Source: Gemmatimonadota bacterium (GTDB taxonomy: Bacteria > Gemmatimonadota > Gemmatimonadetes > Longimicrobiales > Gaopeijiaceae). Taken from it: a stretch of 64,000 nt of DNA. This document shows, piece after piece, positions 27,260-36,509 of this stretch (position 1 is its first letter; each line of letters begins with the position of its first letter). The stretch lies in the NCBI GenBank assembly GCA_022560615.1, contig JADFSR010000006.1:62001-126000 (forward strand). The letters run 5' to 3'. The notes under the pieces were generated by a model. The model searched no databases. It saw nothing but the letters and a program-made list of their open reading frames with translations, and was not told where the DNA came from. The position numbers and the translations under genes are program-made.

Positions 27260-27631
27260 ATGAGACTCCCACGGCTCGTTCCTGTCCTCAGTATCACGCT
27301 CGCGCTTGCCGCGTGCGCTGACTCGATTCCGGGTCCCGGCACGATGACCGTGACCCTCGAGGGTCCGTTCGTGACCGAGGGCGCGGCGCTCATCTCGATA
27401 TTCGGCGCCGGCATCACCGGCGTGACTCAGATCAACAGTCGGGTTTTCGGCAAGCACCACGCCGACTCGTTCATCGTGGTCGTGGTCGCGGAGCCGTCGG
27501 CGGAGCTGTCCTTTGGGCTACAGGTGCTCGACACGCTCGCTTCGTTCGAGGCACACGTGCTCCAGGTGGCCGCGCCGCATGACGCGCTGCGTAACATCCT
27601 CGCCGAGTACCACGTGGAGATACGGCGATGA
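27260..27631 (+). CDS. Lipoprotein of unknown function, upstream of the M6 protease gene
   Basis: 123 residues. The lipobox is in LALAACADS after a hydrophobic signal, so an envelope lipoprotein is predicted. The rest is beta-rich (GTMTVTLEGPFVTEGAALIS and FIVVVVAEPSAELSFGLQVL). Its stop overlaps the start of the metalloprotease gene (ATGA), so the two are probably co-translated and the lipoprotein may be an accessory or inhibitor of that protease. I do not recognise the family. Confidence 0.65.
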   Translation: MRLPRLVPVLSITLALAACADSIPGPGTMTVTLEGPFVTEGAALISIFGAGITGVTQINSRVFGKHHADSFIVVVVAEPSAELSFGLQVLDTLASFEAHVLQVAAPHDALRNILAEYHVEIRR

Positions 27632-29295
27632 CAGCGCGGTGCGGCAGGCGTCTGTGGGCGCAAGCGGCCATCGGCCGACTGTCGATCGCCCTGTTGCTTG
27701 TCTGCCAGACGCCGGCGTGGTCGACCGGGTCTCTCTGGGCCCAGGACATCGAGGCGCTCGCCGAGCTCCGCGGGCTGACGCTCCCACAGAGCTACTACGA
27801 TCGCGTCGCCCAGGACCGGGGCGCGTTCGAACTACCGAACGGACTCTTTCGCGTGAATGCCCAGGGTCAGGTGGAGCCGGTGCGCGACATCGGCGGGATC
27901 CACCGCCTCGTGGTTCTGCCCGCTCTCTTCTCCGATTCGGAGGAGCCGCACATCACGCGGGAGATGATCCAGGCTTCGCTCTTCGACGGGCCGGCGCCGT
28001 ACGGGACCATTACCGAAGCGTACGCGGAGATGTCACGCGGTCAGTTCACGCTGCTGGGTGACGTGCTTCCTTGGGTCCGCACCTCGCGACCGATGGAGGT
28101 CGTCGTGGGCGAGGACAACGGACTCGGTAGCGACGCCGACCTAGGACCATACTTCCTGGAGGCGCTGCAGCTCGCCGACGCGACGACCGACTTCGGCCTC
28201 TACGACAACGACGGCCCGGACAACGTGCCCAACAGCGGCGATGACGACGGCTTCGTCGACGCGATGACGTTCGAGTTCATCGAGATCGCGGGTTCTTGTG
28301 GCGGTCCGTCGATCTGGCCACATCGTTCAGGGCTCGCACCTCGGAACAATGGGGAGCCGTATACCACCAACGATGCTCGCCCGGACGGCGGCTTCGTCCA
28401 GGTCAATGGCTACATCGTACAGAGTGCGACCGACTGCGAGGGCCTCGACGTCCAGATCGCCAACACCATATCTCACGAGTACGGACACGTGCTGGGCCTG
28501 CCGGATTACTACCATCCGACCGCGGCCGGGGGACCCGTCGGGCGGCGATGGATCCTCGGCTGCTGGGCGCTCATGGCGGCGGGCTCGTGGGGATGCGGCC
28601 CGGTCGAGGATCGCGTTCCCTATGGTCCTTCGCACATGAGTGCGCGCTCAAAGAACGTGCTCGGTTGGCTGGATTTCACGGAGGTCGGCCTCGAGCCGGT
28701 CAGCAGTCGGGAGTACGTGCTCGATCCGGTGCAGACTTCAGGCGATGCGCTACGCATTCATCTCGACCAGGGCGGTAGTGAGTACCTGTTGGTGGAGTAT
28801 CGAGCCCAAGTCGGATTCGACCACGGGATCCCGGCCGACGGCGTGCTCATCTACCACCAGGAGCTGGGTGCCGCGCTGAGACCGAACCCCAGCAGTGGCA
28901 ATCCGTACTTCCTAGCGTTGCTCGAGCAGGATGACAACGACGGGTTGATCAGGAACAGCTTCGAGGGAGGTAATCGCGGGGAAGCCGGTGACGCTTGGGG
29001 TGTCGGCGGGGTGTCGAACGAGCTCAGCAGCATCACCTCTCCGAGTACGCGCCTGAACGACGGCAGTGCCACGCAGGTGGTCTTCCACTCGATCGTCGTG
29101 AAGAACGGGCAAGCCCGTATCACGCTGTCGACGCAACTGGTCGTCGAGGAGCAGCGGATTGTGCAGTTCTTCCTGGAGCCGAACTCCGATCCGCTGTCCG
29201 AGCTCGAGATTGCCTACGTGGACAGCGAGGGCAACCGTAACGGTCGGCTGGACGTGGGGGACCTGCGCCGGTGGATGAGGGAGCATGGGAACTAA
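27628..29295 (+). CDS. Secreted M6-type zinc metalloprotease with C-terminal calcium-binding module
   Basis: 555 residues with an N-terminal signal (SIALLLVCQTPAWSTG). The zinc-binding HEYGHVLGLPDYY motif (H283, E284, H287) is typical of InhA/M6-like metallopeptidases and is preceded by a conserved DDDGFVDAMTFEFIEIAG segment. Ca2+-rich loops are suggested by DNDGPDNVPNSGDDDGF. The C-terminus (NRNGRLDVGDLRRWMREHG) resembles a single dockerin/EF-hand calcium-binding repeat. It probably degrades extracellular protein. The start overlaps the lipoprotein stop. Convergent with the Spy-like gene. Confidence 0.82.
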   Translation: MTARCGRRLWAQAAIGRLSIALLLVCQTPAWSTGSLWAQDIEALAELRGLTLPQSYYDRVAQDRGAFELPNGLFRVNAQGQVEPVRDIGGIHRLVVLPALFSDSEEPHITREMIQASLFDGPAPYGTITEAYAEMSRGQFTLLGDVLPWVRTSRPMEVVVGEDNGLGSDADLGPYFLEALQLADATTDFGLYDNDGPDNVPNSGDDDGFVDAMTFEFIEIAGSCGGPSIWPHRSGLAPRNNGEPYTTNDARPDGGFVQVNGYIVQSATDCEGLDVQIANTISHEYGHVLGLPDYYHPTAAGGPVGRRWILGCWALMAAGSWGCGPVEDRVPYGPSHMSARSKNVLGWLDFTEVGLEPVSSREYVLDPVQTSGDALRIHLDQGGSEYLLVEYRAQVGFDHGIPADGVLIYHQELGAALRPNPSSGNPYFLALLEQDDNDGLIRNSFEGGNRGEAGDAWGVGGVSNELSSITSPSTRLNDGSATQVVFHSIVVKNGQARITLSTQLVVEEQRIVQFFLEPNSDPLSELEIAYVDSEGNRNGRLDVGDLRRWMREHGN

Positions 29296-29297
29296 AA

Positions 29298-29331
29298 CGA
29301 GCCCCGCCCAGCCGTAACTGGACGGGACTCG
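29298..29331. terminator. Probable bidirectional stem-loop between convergent genes
   Basis: CGAGCCCCGCCCAG pairs imperfectly with CTGGACGGGACTCG across a short loop, in the gap between the M6 protease and the Spy-like gene. A few A residues precede it on the plus strand, giving a U tract only for minus-strand transcripts. Confidence 0.5.
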
Positions 29332-29383
29332 CATCGAGCCCGCTGGTGAGGTGCGTGTGAATTAGCGGGACCCGATATCTCCT

Positions 29384-29935
29384 TCATCCACCTCGTCGTC
29401 CTCGGCGGTCACGACGGAAATAGTCACGCCCCTGCCAACCCCCGCGGTCGCTACGGAATCCACTAGGGCCTCCTCGCCCGCGCATTCCACGTGCCCTTCC
29501 ACCGGCGGAAGCCCGGTCCCGACGTCTGATTCGATTGAGGGACTCTTGCTGTCCTTCGGTCAGGATCGACTCGAGTCTGTCGCGTTGCTGTCCGTCCCGT
29601 CCGCGCTTCGCCTCCTCTCGCTCTTCCATCGCCGCCATGACGTCGCTGCGCCGGATGAGACCTGCGGCGTATTGGGACTGTACCTCGGTCATTGCCACCA
29701 TTTCGGCGGTGCGCCGCTGGACGTTCTCACGTCGGATCGCGTCGAGCTGGTCTACCTGATCTTCGGTCAACTCCAGGCGCTCGCGCAGGCGCATGATCGA
29801 CTCTACGCCGCCCTGCTGCCGACCCTGCGTGCCTCTCACCTGAGAGCCGCGTCGGGCCTGTTGGGCCGTGAGGTCTGTCATCCCGGTCGCGAAAAGCGTC
29901 GCGAGGACTAGAAAGCCACCCGTCATCATCTTCAT
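29384..29935 (-). CDS. Periplasmic LTxxQ (Spy/CpxP-like) protein
   Basis: About 183 residues with a signal peptide (MKMMTGGFLVLATLFATGM). The helical mature region contains LRERLELTEDQVDQLDAIRR and the second LTEGQ (SILTEGQQESLNRIRRR), the Spy/CpxP repeat type. The C-terminus is extremely Arg/Gly-rich. Related proteins act as periplasmic chaperones or metal-responsive proteins. ATG 29935 is chosen because it has AGGAG upstream and opens the signal peptide. Confidence 0.75.
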   Translation of the reverse strand: MKMMTGGFLVLATLFATGMTDLTAQQARRGSQVRGTQGRQQGGVESIMRLRERLELTEDQVDQLDAIRRENVQRRTAEMVAMTEVQSQYAAGLIRRSDVMAAMEEREEAKRGRDGQQRDRLESILTEGQQESLNRIRRRDRASAGGRARGMRGRGGPSGFRSDRGGWQGRDYFRRDRRGRRGG

Positions 29936-30036
29936 CACATGCTCCTTCACTCCATCGCCCGCTCGTGGAAGCGAGCGCTGCTCGTACGTCTGTGAAGCGA
30001 TAGAGGCAGCCGGGAGGGGCTTCGTTAAAGACCGTG

Positions 30037-30636
30037 CTAGCCGGGATCGGTGGCGAGAGCGTCGCGGAGGGTTCGGGACCACTCAGCTAGAGAGACGCGC
30101 AGGTAACGCGCGGGCTCCTCGATGCTTCGGCCGATCGGACCCTCAGACCCGGGCTCGACGCTCACGTGCACCAGCGTCGGGCCGGGTGTGGTGAGGATGT
30201 CCGGAACGGCCTCGACGTATTCCCTGGGGTCGTCGAAACGGAAGACCCGGGGAAATCCTGCTGCTTCTGCCATCGCCGCGTAGTCGACGGAGCCGGCAGC
30301 CGGAACCGGCTGGCTGTCGGTGATCTCGTAGGTACCGTTGTCGACCACGATGAGCACGAGGTTGGTCGCCGCGGCCCCGACCACTGTCGCCAACGTGCCC
30401 AGGGTCATGAGCATGCTGCCGTCCCCGTTCAGGCAAACCACTGTTCGACTTGGACGCGCGAGCGCGATCCCCAACGCGAGGTCGGCCGCATGTCCCATCG
30501 CGCTGTCGGCAGAGGCGAAGTCGAGGTCGTGATCAGAGAGTCGCCCCCAGGCGCGAGTGACGCTCATGGTCGTGACGACGACCTCGTTCGTTCGGTGGCG
30601 CGCGAGCGGCTCGAGGAGTTGTGCCCGTGTCAGCAT
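30037..30636 (-). CDS. ThDP-dependent decarboxylase, beta (C-terminal) subunit, ComE-like
   Basis: 199 residues corresponding to the ThDP pyrophosphate-binding half of sulfopyruvate/phosphonopyruvate decarboxylases. The GDGSML motif (CLNGDGSMLMTLGTLATVVG) and the Asn of VDNGTYEIT fit the ThDP/Mg2+ fingerprint GDG-x(~25)-N. It follows the alpha subunit by 30 bp, with ATG 30636. The enzyme would form a heteromeric ComDE-like complex; whether the substrate is sulfopyruvate, phosphonopyruvate or another 2-oxoacid cannot be decided. Confidence 0.85.
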   Translation of the reverse strand: MLTRAQLLEPLARHRTNEVVVTTMSVTRAWGRLSDHDLDFASADSAMGHAADLALGIALARPSRTVVCLNGDGSMLMTLGTLATVVGAAATNLVLIVVDNGTYEITDSQPVPAAGSVDYAAMAEAAGFPRVFRFDDPREYVEAVPDILTTPGPTLVHVSVEPGSEGPIGRSIEEPARYLRVSLAEWSRTLRDALATDPG

Positions 30637-30666
30637 GAGCGCGGATCGGGCATCAGAGGACCGGCA

Positions 30667-31206
30667 TCAGTTGAGCGCTCGTGCCACGATGACGGCCCTC
30701 GGCCGTTGTTCCGATCGAGCCGCCCCGATGGTTCGGGCAAGCGCGGCGGCCGGATCCTGGTCACCCTGGCACCGCTCGAACGGTATGCCCCAGGCATCGA
30801 GCGTAGGCTCGGTGAGCAGTGCGGCGGAGTCGACGTCCGCGCGGGTCAGGAGCTCGCTCGTACGTGGCTCGTCCGGCGTGAGGCCGGCGCTGGCCATCTT
30901 CCCGTAGCCTCGACCTGTTATCAGGATCGGGATGGGCGCTGCCATGCGCACCGCTGTGCCGCGGAGGCTGTCACCCGACTCGAGCAGCCCGGTGTTCTGA
31001 ATGACGACGAGCGGCCGTGCCCCCCCGAGCCACAACCCAGAGGCGATCGCGAACGCCTCGCCCTCTCGGGTGACGGTGATGAGTCGCACCGAAGTATGAT
31101 TCCGGAGCGCGTCGAAGAGCGGCGCGGACGTATCGTCCGGCAGGCCGACGACGTGCGTGATACGCGCCGCCGCGAGTGTTCGAAGCGTCTCGTTCAGTGT
31201 GGCCAG
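30667..31206 (-). CDS. ThDP-dependent decarboxylase, alpha (N-terminal) subunit, ComD-like
   Basis: About 179 residues. The conserved VVGLPDDTSAPLFDAL and RLITVTREGEAFAIASGLWL, containing the catalytic ThDP-activating Glu, are typical of the pyrimidine half. The next segment, LVVIQNTGLLESGDSLRG, also fits the ComD family. The start is odd. The family-like sequence reaches upstream of GTG 31089, and the frame has no ATG, GTG or TTG before an in-frame TGA around 31221. The best candidate is CTG 31206, 2 bp after the permease stop, so translation is presumably coupled. Confidence 0.85.
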   Translation of the reverse strand: MATLNETLRTLAAARITHVVGLPDDTSAPLFDALRNHTSVRLITVTREGEAFAIASGLWLGGARPLVVIQNTGLLESGDSLRGTAVRMAAPIPILITGRGYGKMASAGLTPDEPRTSELLTRADVDSAALLTEPTLDAWGIPFERCQGDQDPAAALARTIGAARSEQRPRAVIVARALN

Positions 31207-31208
31207 AG

Positions 31209-32561
31209 TTACCGTCCGCCAGTCGGATCAGTTGAAACGGGGACTGAAGTCTGTCGCTTGGTGATCCAACCCGCCAGCAGAATGGCGCCGATCATGGCGC
31301 CGGCGCCGGTCGCCAATTGCCACTGGGTCCAGACGATGATCGTGAGGATCCCGACGTAGAGAGCGATCGTAATCGCCGGAAGCACCGGGTGGCCCGGCAT
31401 GGTGAAGGGTCTCTCGAGAGCTGGCTGGGAGCTGCGCAGCTTGAAGTAGCCCATGAGCACCATAGTGTCGACGGTGATCGCGACGGTCATCATGAACCGG
31501 ATCAGCAGCTCGAAAGCGCCGGACAGCGCGAGCAGTCCGATCCACGCCGAGATGAAATAGAGAGCGTTCCTCGGCGTCCCGCGGCTGTCCACTCGCGAGA
31601 ACGCCTTGGGCGCGAGCCCGTGCTGCGACAGACCATACGCCACGCGCGGGAGGCCCAGGAAGTTCACGTTGAGGCTGCTCACGAGGATGAGAAGGCTCGC
31701 AACGACGACCACCGTGCCTGCGGTACCGCCGAACACCGCAGCGATCGCGTCCTGCGCGACCAGCACGGAGCCGGCCATTTCCTCCGGTGTGAGCGCGGAG
31801 AGGAAGGCGACGTTCATCAGAAGGTAGAGCACCATCACCGCGAGCGAGCCGCCAACCAGAATCTTGGGCAGAGCCCTGCCCGGATCCTTGACCTCCGCGG
31901 CCATCTTGGCAGCGTCTTCCCAACCGTAGTAGGCGAACGAGATCGACTGGTAGGCGAGCGCAAAGCCGAGCAGGCCTGCGGTTGGACCGGACGTGCTGGT
32001 GACCGAAGGTTGGAAGCCGACGAGGTCCCCGGCCCACAGACCGGCGCCCGCGATCGCGATCACCACGAGGACCTTGATCGCGGTGGTGACGTTCTGAAAC
32101 CTCGTGCTCGCTTCGAGCCCACGCGTGTGCAGGAAGAAGAAGGCGACGCACACGGCGAACGCGAGCAGCGGGACCGAGCCCCGTCCCCCCGTCAGGATCC
32201 GGAGGTATTCGGCGATCGCGATTGCCTTGACGGCGCCCGAGAAGCCGCGGGTCACGAGTAGCTCGGACCAGCCGGCGAGGAAGCCCATGCTGTCGCCCCA
32301 CGCGTGGCGGGCATAGACGTACTTGCCTCCGGCTTCGGGCAGCGCCGCAGCCATCTCCGCGAGCACGAGCGTGGAGAGCGCCACCACCACACCGCCGAAG
32401 AACCACGCCGCGAGGATGAGCCACGGGTTGCCGAGGTGCCCCGCGATGAGGCCGGGCGTGCGCAAAATGCCCGCACCGATCACGATACCGACGGTGACCG
32501 CCATGCCGTCCCGGACTCCCAGGACTCGGTGCAGCTCGTATTTCGATCCGGAGTCGGTCAC
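31209..32561 (-). CDS. APC-superfamily amino acid permease
   Basis: 450 residues with about 12 membrane segments. The first helix contains the substrate-site GIVIGAGILRTPG motif of APC transporters (GxG in TM1). The AEMAAALPEAGGKYVYARHA and GWSELLVTRG segments follow. It is co-directional with, and almost touching, the decarboxylase alpha gene, suggesting that it imports the amino acid whose 2-oxoacid is decarboxylated. The specific amino acid is not readable; cysteate or a phosphonate analogue would fit ComDE chemistry. Confidence 0.88.
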   Translation of the reverse strand: MTDSGSKYELHRVLGVRDGMAVTVGIVIGAGILRTPGLIAGHLGNPWLILAAWFFGGVVVALSTLVLAEMAAALPEAGGKYVYARHAWGDSMGFLAGWSELLVTRGFSGAVKAIAIAEYLRILTGGRGSVPLLAFAVCVAFFFLHTRGLEASTRFQNVTTAIKVLVVIAIAGAGLWAGDLVGFQPSVTSTSGPTAGLLGFALAYQSISFAYYGWEDAAKMAAEVKDPGRALPKILVGGSLAVMVLYLLMNVAFLSALTPEEMAGSVLVAQDAIAAVFGGTAGTVVVVASLLILVSSLNVNFLGLPRVAYGLSQHGLAPKAFSRVDSRGTPRNALYFISAWIGLLALSGAFELLIRFMMTVAITVDTMVLMGYFKLRSSQPALERPFTMPGHPVLPAITIALYVGILTIIVWTQWQLATGAGAMIGAILLAGWITKRQTSVPVSTDPTGGR

Positions 32562-32659
32562 GCGGCTTTAGGGAAGGACGGCGTCTGGTTCCGCGCGCAA
32601 CATGCGTCACCAACGCTTCGCCCCACAAGGAAGAGCTGGGGCGGGAGCATGGTCGGCGC

Positions 32660-33325
32660 CTAGCGGCGCTCGATCGTCACGCGCATGAGCCGGTCCAGCT
32701 CCGGGAACTCGGCGTCGAGATATGCGTTTCCCCCCGAGACGATCCGGCTCTGGTCTCCGCGGCGCACGCCGCCGCCCGAGTTCTCGCCGTACCCCGAGTA
32801 GATCGAGTCGACCACGCTGTCCATGCCTTCGACGACCCGCGCGAATGGGGCGAAGCCCTGCTGGTCGAGACGAGAGTTGTCGACCATGCTGATGAACACC
32901 TGCGTGGAGCGTGTACCGGGGTCGGTGAACGCGAAGGCCATCGTGCCGCGCGCGTTGCTCGCGACCACCGTGTCGTCCGCCATGCCTCGCTCGTACCACA
33001 CGGCGCTCACCTCCGGATCACCTGAGACACCCCACTGGGTGATGAAGCCCGGTACGGTACGGTGAAAGCGCACGTCGTCGTAGTAGCCGTGGCGGATCAG
33101 GTTGTAGAACCGGTCGGCACCGATGGGCGCCCAAGCACGCACGACCTCGACGACGAACGCGCCCCGGGTGGTCTCGAAGCGGGCGCGAAAGGTATCCGGG
33201 GCGTTCTCGGACCAGGCGGGGTCGGTAGGGTCGAGCAGGATCGCTCGTGTGTCGACGGTGGAGCACGCGACCATCGAGAGCGTCGCGAGCACGAGGCCTT
33301 GCAGGTACGTACGGCTGAGAATCAC
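32660..33325 (-). CDS. Cyclophilin-type peptidyl-prolyl isomerase lipoprotein
   Basis: 221 residues. The N-terminal LATLSMVAC is a lipobox (Cys 21). The cyclophilin core contains APIGADRFYNLIRHGYYDDV, FHRTVPGFITQWG (the catalytic Arg lies in the FHR motif), a TMAFAF strand, STQVFISMVDNSRLDQQGFA and PFARVVEGMDSV. It isomerises X-Pro bonds in the envelope. It is 13 bp after lutC, probably in the same transcript, though functionally unrelated. Confidence 0.88.
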   Translation of the reverse strand: MILSRTYLQGLVLATLSMVACSTVDTRAILLDPTDPAWSENAPDTFRARFETTRGAFVVEVVRAWAPIGADRFYNLIRHGYYDDVRFHRTVPGFITQWGVSGDPEVSAVWYERGMADDTVVASNARGTMAFAFTDPGTRSTQVFISMVDNSRLDQQGFAPFARVVEGMDSVVDSIYSGYGENSGGGVRRGDQSRIVSGGNAYLDAEFPELDRLMRVTIERR

Positions 33326-33338
33326 GGCACCTTCTCCG

Positions 33339-33926
33339 CTAGTCCTGACTCTCGATCAAGACTGCCACGAGCCGGCCAGGCCCGTGCACGCCCTTCACCA
33401 GGATCTGCCCGATGTCGGCGGACTTGGACGGCCCCGAGTGGAAGCCGATCGCGGAAGGTAGGTCGTCAGCCAGGTCGATGAGCGCCTCACGCAGCGTCGC
33501 GTGTATGTCCCCGGTGTGAACGAACACGACGTGCGTCGGCACGAGCAGTTGGACACGCCGTCCATCTCTGGCATCCATGATGAGCGAGCCCGTCTCGGCG
33601 ACGCCGCCTCTGGCTAGGGACACTCCGAGCGGCGCGGTGTCCGCGGCGCCGGAGGGAAGCGGAGGCCGCAGAGCATCGGGGACGGTTTCGCCCACCGCGC
33701 TGCTCTCGAAATCAGCGCAAAAGGACGCGAGCCACGCGGCGGCAGCGTCGACGTTCGGCTGGCGCACGACCTCACCTCCCGCTGCTTCCAGGAGCTGGAC
33801 CAGTCCGTCTACGGGATGCGACGCGGCGGCTGGCCGCCACCCCCCGAACGTTCCGGGGTGCTCCACGGCATCTCGGTCGCTCAGCGCCTCCCGCACTCGC
33901 TCGAGAATCCGATCCCGCGCGCTCAC
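33339..33926 (-). CDS. lutC: LutC, LUD-domain lactate-utilisation protein
   Basis: 195 residues beginning at a GTG that overlaps the lutB stop as GTGA. The LUD domain is recognisable from ALARGGVAETGSLI-type and IHATLREALIDLADDL and SAIGFHSGPSKSADIGQILV. Together with LutA and LutB it forms the non-flavin L-lactate dehydrogenase complex. All three genes are coupled by stop/start overlaps. Confidence 0.92.
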   Translation of the reverse strand: MSARDRILERVREALSDRDAVEHPGTFGGWRPAAASHPVDGLVQLLEAAGGEVVRQPNVDAAAAWLASFCADFESSAVGETVPDALRPPLPSGAADTAPLGVSLARGGVAETGSLIMDARDGRRVQLLVPTHVVFVHTGDIHATLREALIDLADDLPSAIGFHSGPSKSADIGQILVKGVHGPGRLVAVLIESQD

Positions 33927-35317
33927 TCGATGCCCTCCCTCCACATTTGCAGGAAGCTCTTCTTGCTCGACTTCGGTGCCGACCGCTCCTGCAGCCACCC
34001 GCCCACGACCGGCAGCGCGCGACCCCCGAGCTCGAGCGGCAGGTGACGCAGCACCGAACCGGCGGCGCTGAAGAGCTCGGGGCTCTGCGCGAGCTTCGCG
34101 TATGCCTTGAGGCCGATGGTCTCCACTGCAGGCGTGAGACCCTGTTCGGCGGCCTTCTCCCTCCAGTGCACGAGCAACTCGGGGATCGGGATGCGTACCG
34201 GGCAGACGTCGGTGCAGGCTCCGCACAGGGTGGACGCATAAGGGAGAGGCATCGCCTCCTCGAGGCCGAGCATGCCCGGAGCGATGATCGCTCCGATGGG
34301 GCCGGAGTACGTCCAGCCGTACGCGTGGCCCCCCGTCTGCCGATAGACCGGACAGATGTTGAGACACGCTCCGCAGCGCACGCACCTGAGTGCCTCCCAA
34401 GCTGCGTCGTCTGCGAGCAACTTCGTGCGCCCGTTGTCCACGAGCACGACGTGCACCTCGTCGGGACCGTCGACCTCGTCGTTCTTCCTCGGTCCCTGAA
34501 TGAGCGAGACGAAGTTTCCCATCGGCTGCCCGGTCGCGGCACGCGCCGTGAGCTGAAGAAGCCCGGACACGTCCTCGAGTCTCGGCACCAGCTTCTCGAT
34601 GCCCACGAACGCGACGTGCACGCGGGGCAGCGACGTCGCAAGTCGGATATTCCCCTCGTTCTCGATGAGCGCGACCGTACCGGTGTCCGCCGCCAGGAAG
34701 TTGGCGCCCGATATCCCAAGATCCGCGGCGAGGAACTCAGCGCGAAGCGCTTCCCGAGCCGCCCCCGCGAGCTCGTCCGGTTCTGCGTCGAGTGGCGTGC
34801 CCAGCCGTTCGTGGAAGAGCCTCCGGCAGTCGTCGACGCTGAGGTGAATCGCGGGCCCCACGATGTGGCTCGGCGTTTCACCCAGCAGTTGGATGATGTA
34901 CTCGCCGAGGTCGGTCTCACGCACGTGCACCCCGAGGCCTTCGAGGTGCTGATTCACACCCAGCTCCTCGCTGAGCATGCTCTTGGCCTTCACGACGCTC
35001 TCAACGCCGTGCTCGCGCACGATCTCGCCGAGTACCGCGAGCGCGTCCGCCGCGGTCTCCGCCCAGTGTACACGGGCTCCGTTCGCTGTGAGCCGTTCTT
35101 CGGCCTGCTCCAGATACTCATCCAGCTTCCCCAGCACGTGCGACTTCACGTCCCGAGCCCAGTCACGCCATCGGTCCGCGTCGATCTGCTCCCAGGCGTG
35201 AACACGATGCGCGTCGAACGTGCGCGTGGCCGCGGTAATCGACGTGCGTACCTCGGGCTTCTCGCGAATCGTCTTGGCGGCCTCCTCTCGATACCTCGCG
35301 GGTCCCGTGAAGCTCAC
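33923..35317 (-). CDS. lutB: LutB, iron-sulfur subunit of L-lactate utilisation
   Basis: About 464 residues. An N-terminal LUD-type domain (SMLSEELGVNQHLEGLGV, then ETDLGEYIIQLLGE) is followed by two [4Fe-4S] ferredoxin motifs, CVRCGACLNICPVYRQTGG and STLCGACTDVCPVRIPIPEL. I choose the GTG at 35317, overlapping the lutA stop (GTGA), over an upstream ATG inside lutA. Confidence 0.93.
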   Translation of the reverse strand: MSFTGPARYREEAAKTIREKPEVRTSITAATRTFDAHRVHAWEQIDADRWRDWARDVKSHVLGKLDEYLEQAEERLTANGARVHWAETAADALAVLGEIVREHGVESVVKAKSMLSEELGVNQHLEGLGVHVRETDLGEYIIQLLGETPSHIVGPAIHLSVDDCRRLFHERLGTPLDAEPDELAGAAREALRAEFLAADLGISGANFLAADTGTVALIENEGNIRLATSLPRVHVAFVGIEKLVPRLEDVSGLLQLTARAATGQPMGNFVSLIQGPRKNDEVDGPDEVHVVLVDNGRTKLLADDAAWEALRCVRCGACLNICPVYRQTGGHAYGWTYSGPIGAIIAPGMLGLEEAMPLPYASTLCGACTDVCPVRIPIPELLVHWREKAAEQGLTPAVETIGLKAYAKLAQSPELFSAAGSVLRHLPLELGGRALPVVGGWLQERSAPKSSKKSFLQMWREGIE

Positions 35318-36027
35318 CGGGCCACGCCCTGCCAGAGCGCGCTCGCGAGGTGCACGAACGGAGGGCCGGTGCGGCGCTTCGTCGCTCGCCCTGAGAGCTG
35401 GAGCAAGCAACCTCCGTCGGACGAGGTCACGAAGTCGACGTCAGGGAGTGTGTCGATCTTCCGGTCGGCCATCGCGGCGGACACCTCGGGAAGCTTCGCG
35501 CTGAAGAGCCCGCCGAAGCCGCAGCACTCCTGGTCGGCCTCCCACTCGACCACCTCAGCGCCACAGCCAGCGAGCAGCGCGAGTGGCTCATCCTTCACCC
35601 CGAGCTCGCGGAGCGCATGACAGCCGTGATGATAAGCGACGCGACGTCCCTCGAGGCCCGGACCGAGCGTGTCGACTTTCAGCACCTGCCGCAGGAACTG
35701 CGACAGCTCGTACGTCCGGCTGGCGAGTGATTCTGCGCGTCCCGGGTCCGCGCCGGTCAGCCCGCGATAGAAGCATCGAATCATGCCCGCGCAGCTCCCC
35801 GAAGGGAGCACCACGTACTCGGAATCTGCAAAGACGTCCATCGTATGCGCGGCCATGCTTCGGGCTTCCTCGGGCCTACCGGCGTTGTAGGCGGGCTGTC
35901 CGCAGCACGTCTGCCCTTCCGGCACGTCGACGTCGACACCGAGGTGGCGGAGCAGCCGCACGGCGTCTGCGCAGGCCTCGGCGTAGAACTGATCGCACAG
36001 ACAGGTGGCAAACAGAGAGACGCGCAT
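35314..36027 (-). CDS. lutA: LutA, cysteine-rich CCG-domain subunit
   Basis: 237 residues with two CCG domains: TCCGQPAYNAGRPEEARSMA and the later ECCGFGGLFSAKLPEVS, with the HHGCHALREL cysteine-containing segment. CCG proteins bind [4Fe-4S] clusters of heterodisulfide-reductase type. First gene of lutABC. 49 bp separate it from the VOC gene. Confidence 0.93.
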   Translation of the reverse strand: MRVSLFATCLCDQFYAEACADAVRLLRHLGVDVDVPEGQTCCGQPAYNAGRPEEARSMAAHTMDVFADSEYVVLPSGSCAGMIRCFYRGLTGADPGRAESLASRTYELSQFLRQVLKVDTLGPGLEGRRVAYHHGCHALRELGVKDEPLALLAGCGAEVVEWEADQECCGFGGLFSAKLPEVSAAMADRKIDTLPDVDFVTSSDGGCLLQLSGRATKRRTGPPFVHLASALWQGVAR

Positions 36028-36076
36028 CCGCTACCCGATGGGAAGGGGAGTGGCGACTAAGGTCATGCGTGGCAGC

Positions 36077-36469
36077 CTAGCCGTCGGAAGTGCCCGGTTT
36101 AGGGAAGAACTGATCGATCAGCACGGGGTTGCCGTCCGGATCGTCGAACGCGACGTGGGCCGGTGCCGTGCCGTCGGGCTCTGTATCCGTGGTCAACTCG
36201 ATGCCCGCGTCGAGCAGCCGCTGGCGGATCTCACGCACGTCGGTGAATTCGGAGAGTTGCTCCTTGTCCTGCGACAGCCCGGGATTGAAGGTCAGGATGT
36301 TCTTTTCGAACATCCCCTGGAAGAGACCGATCACGGCGCCGCCATTCACCATGATGACGTAGTGCTCACGGTCCCCGCCGCTGACCTCGAAGCCGAGCTT
36401 CTCGTAGAACGCGATCGAGACCCCCAGGTCCTTGACGGTCAGGCTGATCGAAAACGCGCCGAGCTCCAT
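36077..36469 (-). CDS. VOC (glyoxalase/bleomycin-resistance fold) protein
   Basis: 130 residues. The pattern [20 protein letters not shown] and [16 protein letters not shown] is typical of VOC-superfamily proteins with two beta-alpha-beta-beta-beta modules. The usual metal ligands (His/Glu) are only partly recognisable, so it could bind metal or serve as a resistance or isomerase protein. It probably belongs to the desaturase-VOC-lutABC transcript. Confidence 0.75.
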   Translation of the reverse strand: MELGAFSISLTVKDLGVSIAFYEKLGFEVSGGDREHYVIMVNGGAVIGLFQGMFEKNILTFNPGLSQDKEQLSEFTDVREIRQRLLDAGIELTTDTEPDGTAPAHVAFDDPDGNPVLIDQFFPKPGTSDG

Positions 36470-36509
36470 GCCTGCCTCCTCTCCCGCTGCTTAAGCGGTG
36501 CGCCCAGGC

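Noticed and set aside
32596-32618. Possible fourth junction motif (CATGCGTCACCAACGCTT) upstream of the permease
   Set aside because: It needs a 3-nt insertion to align with the motif, and no broken gene is next to it.
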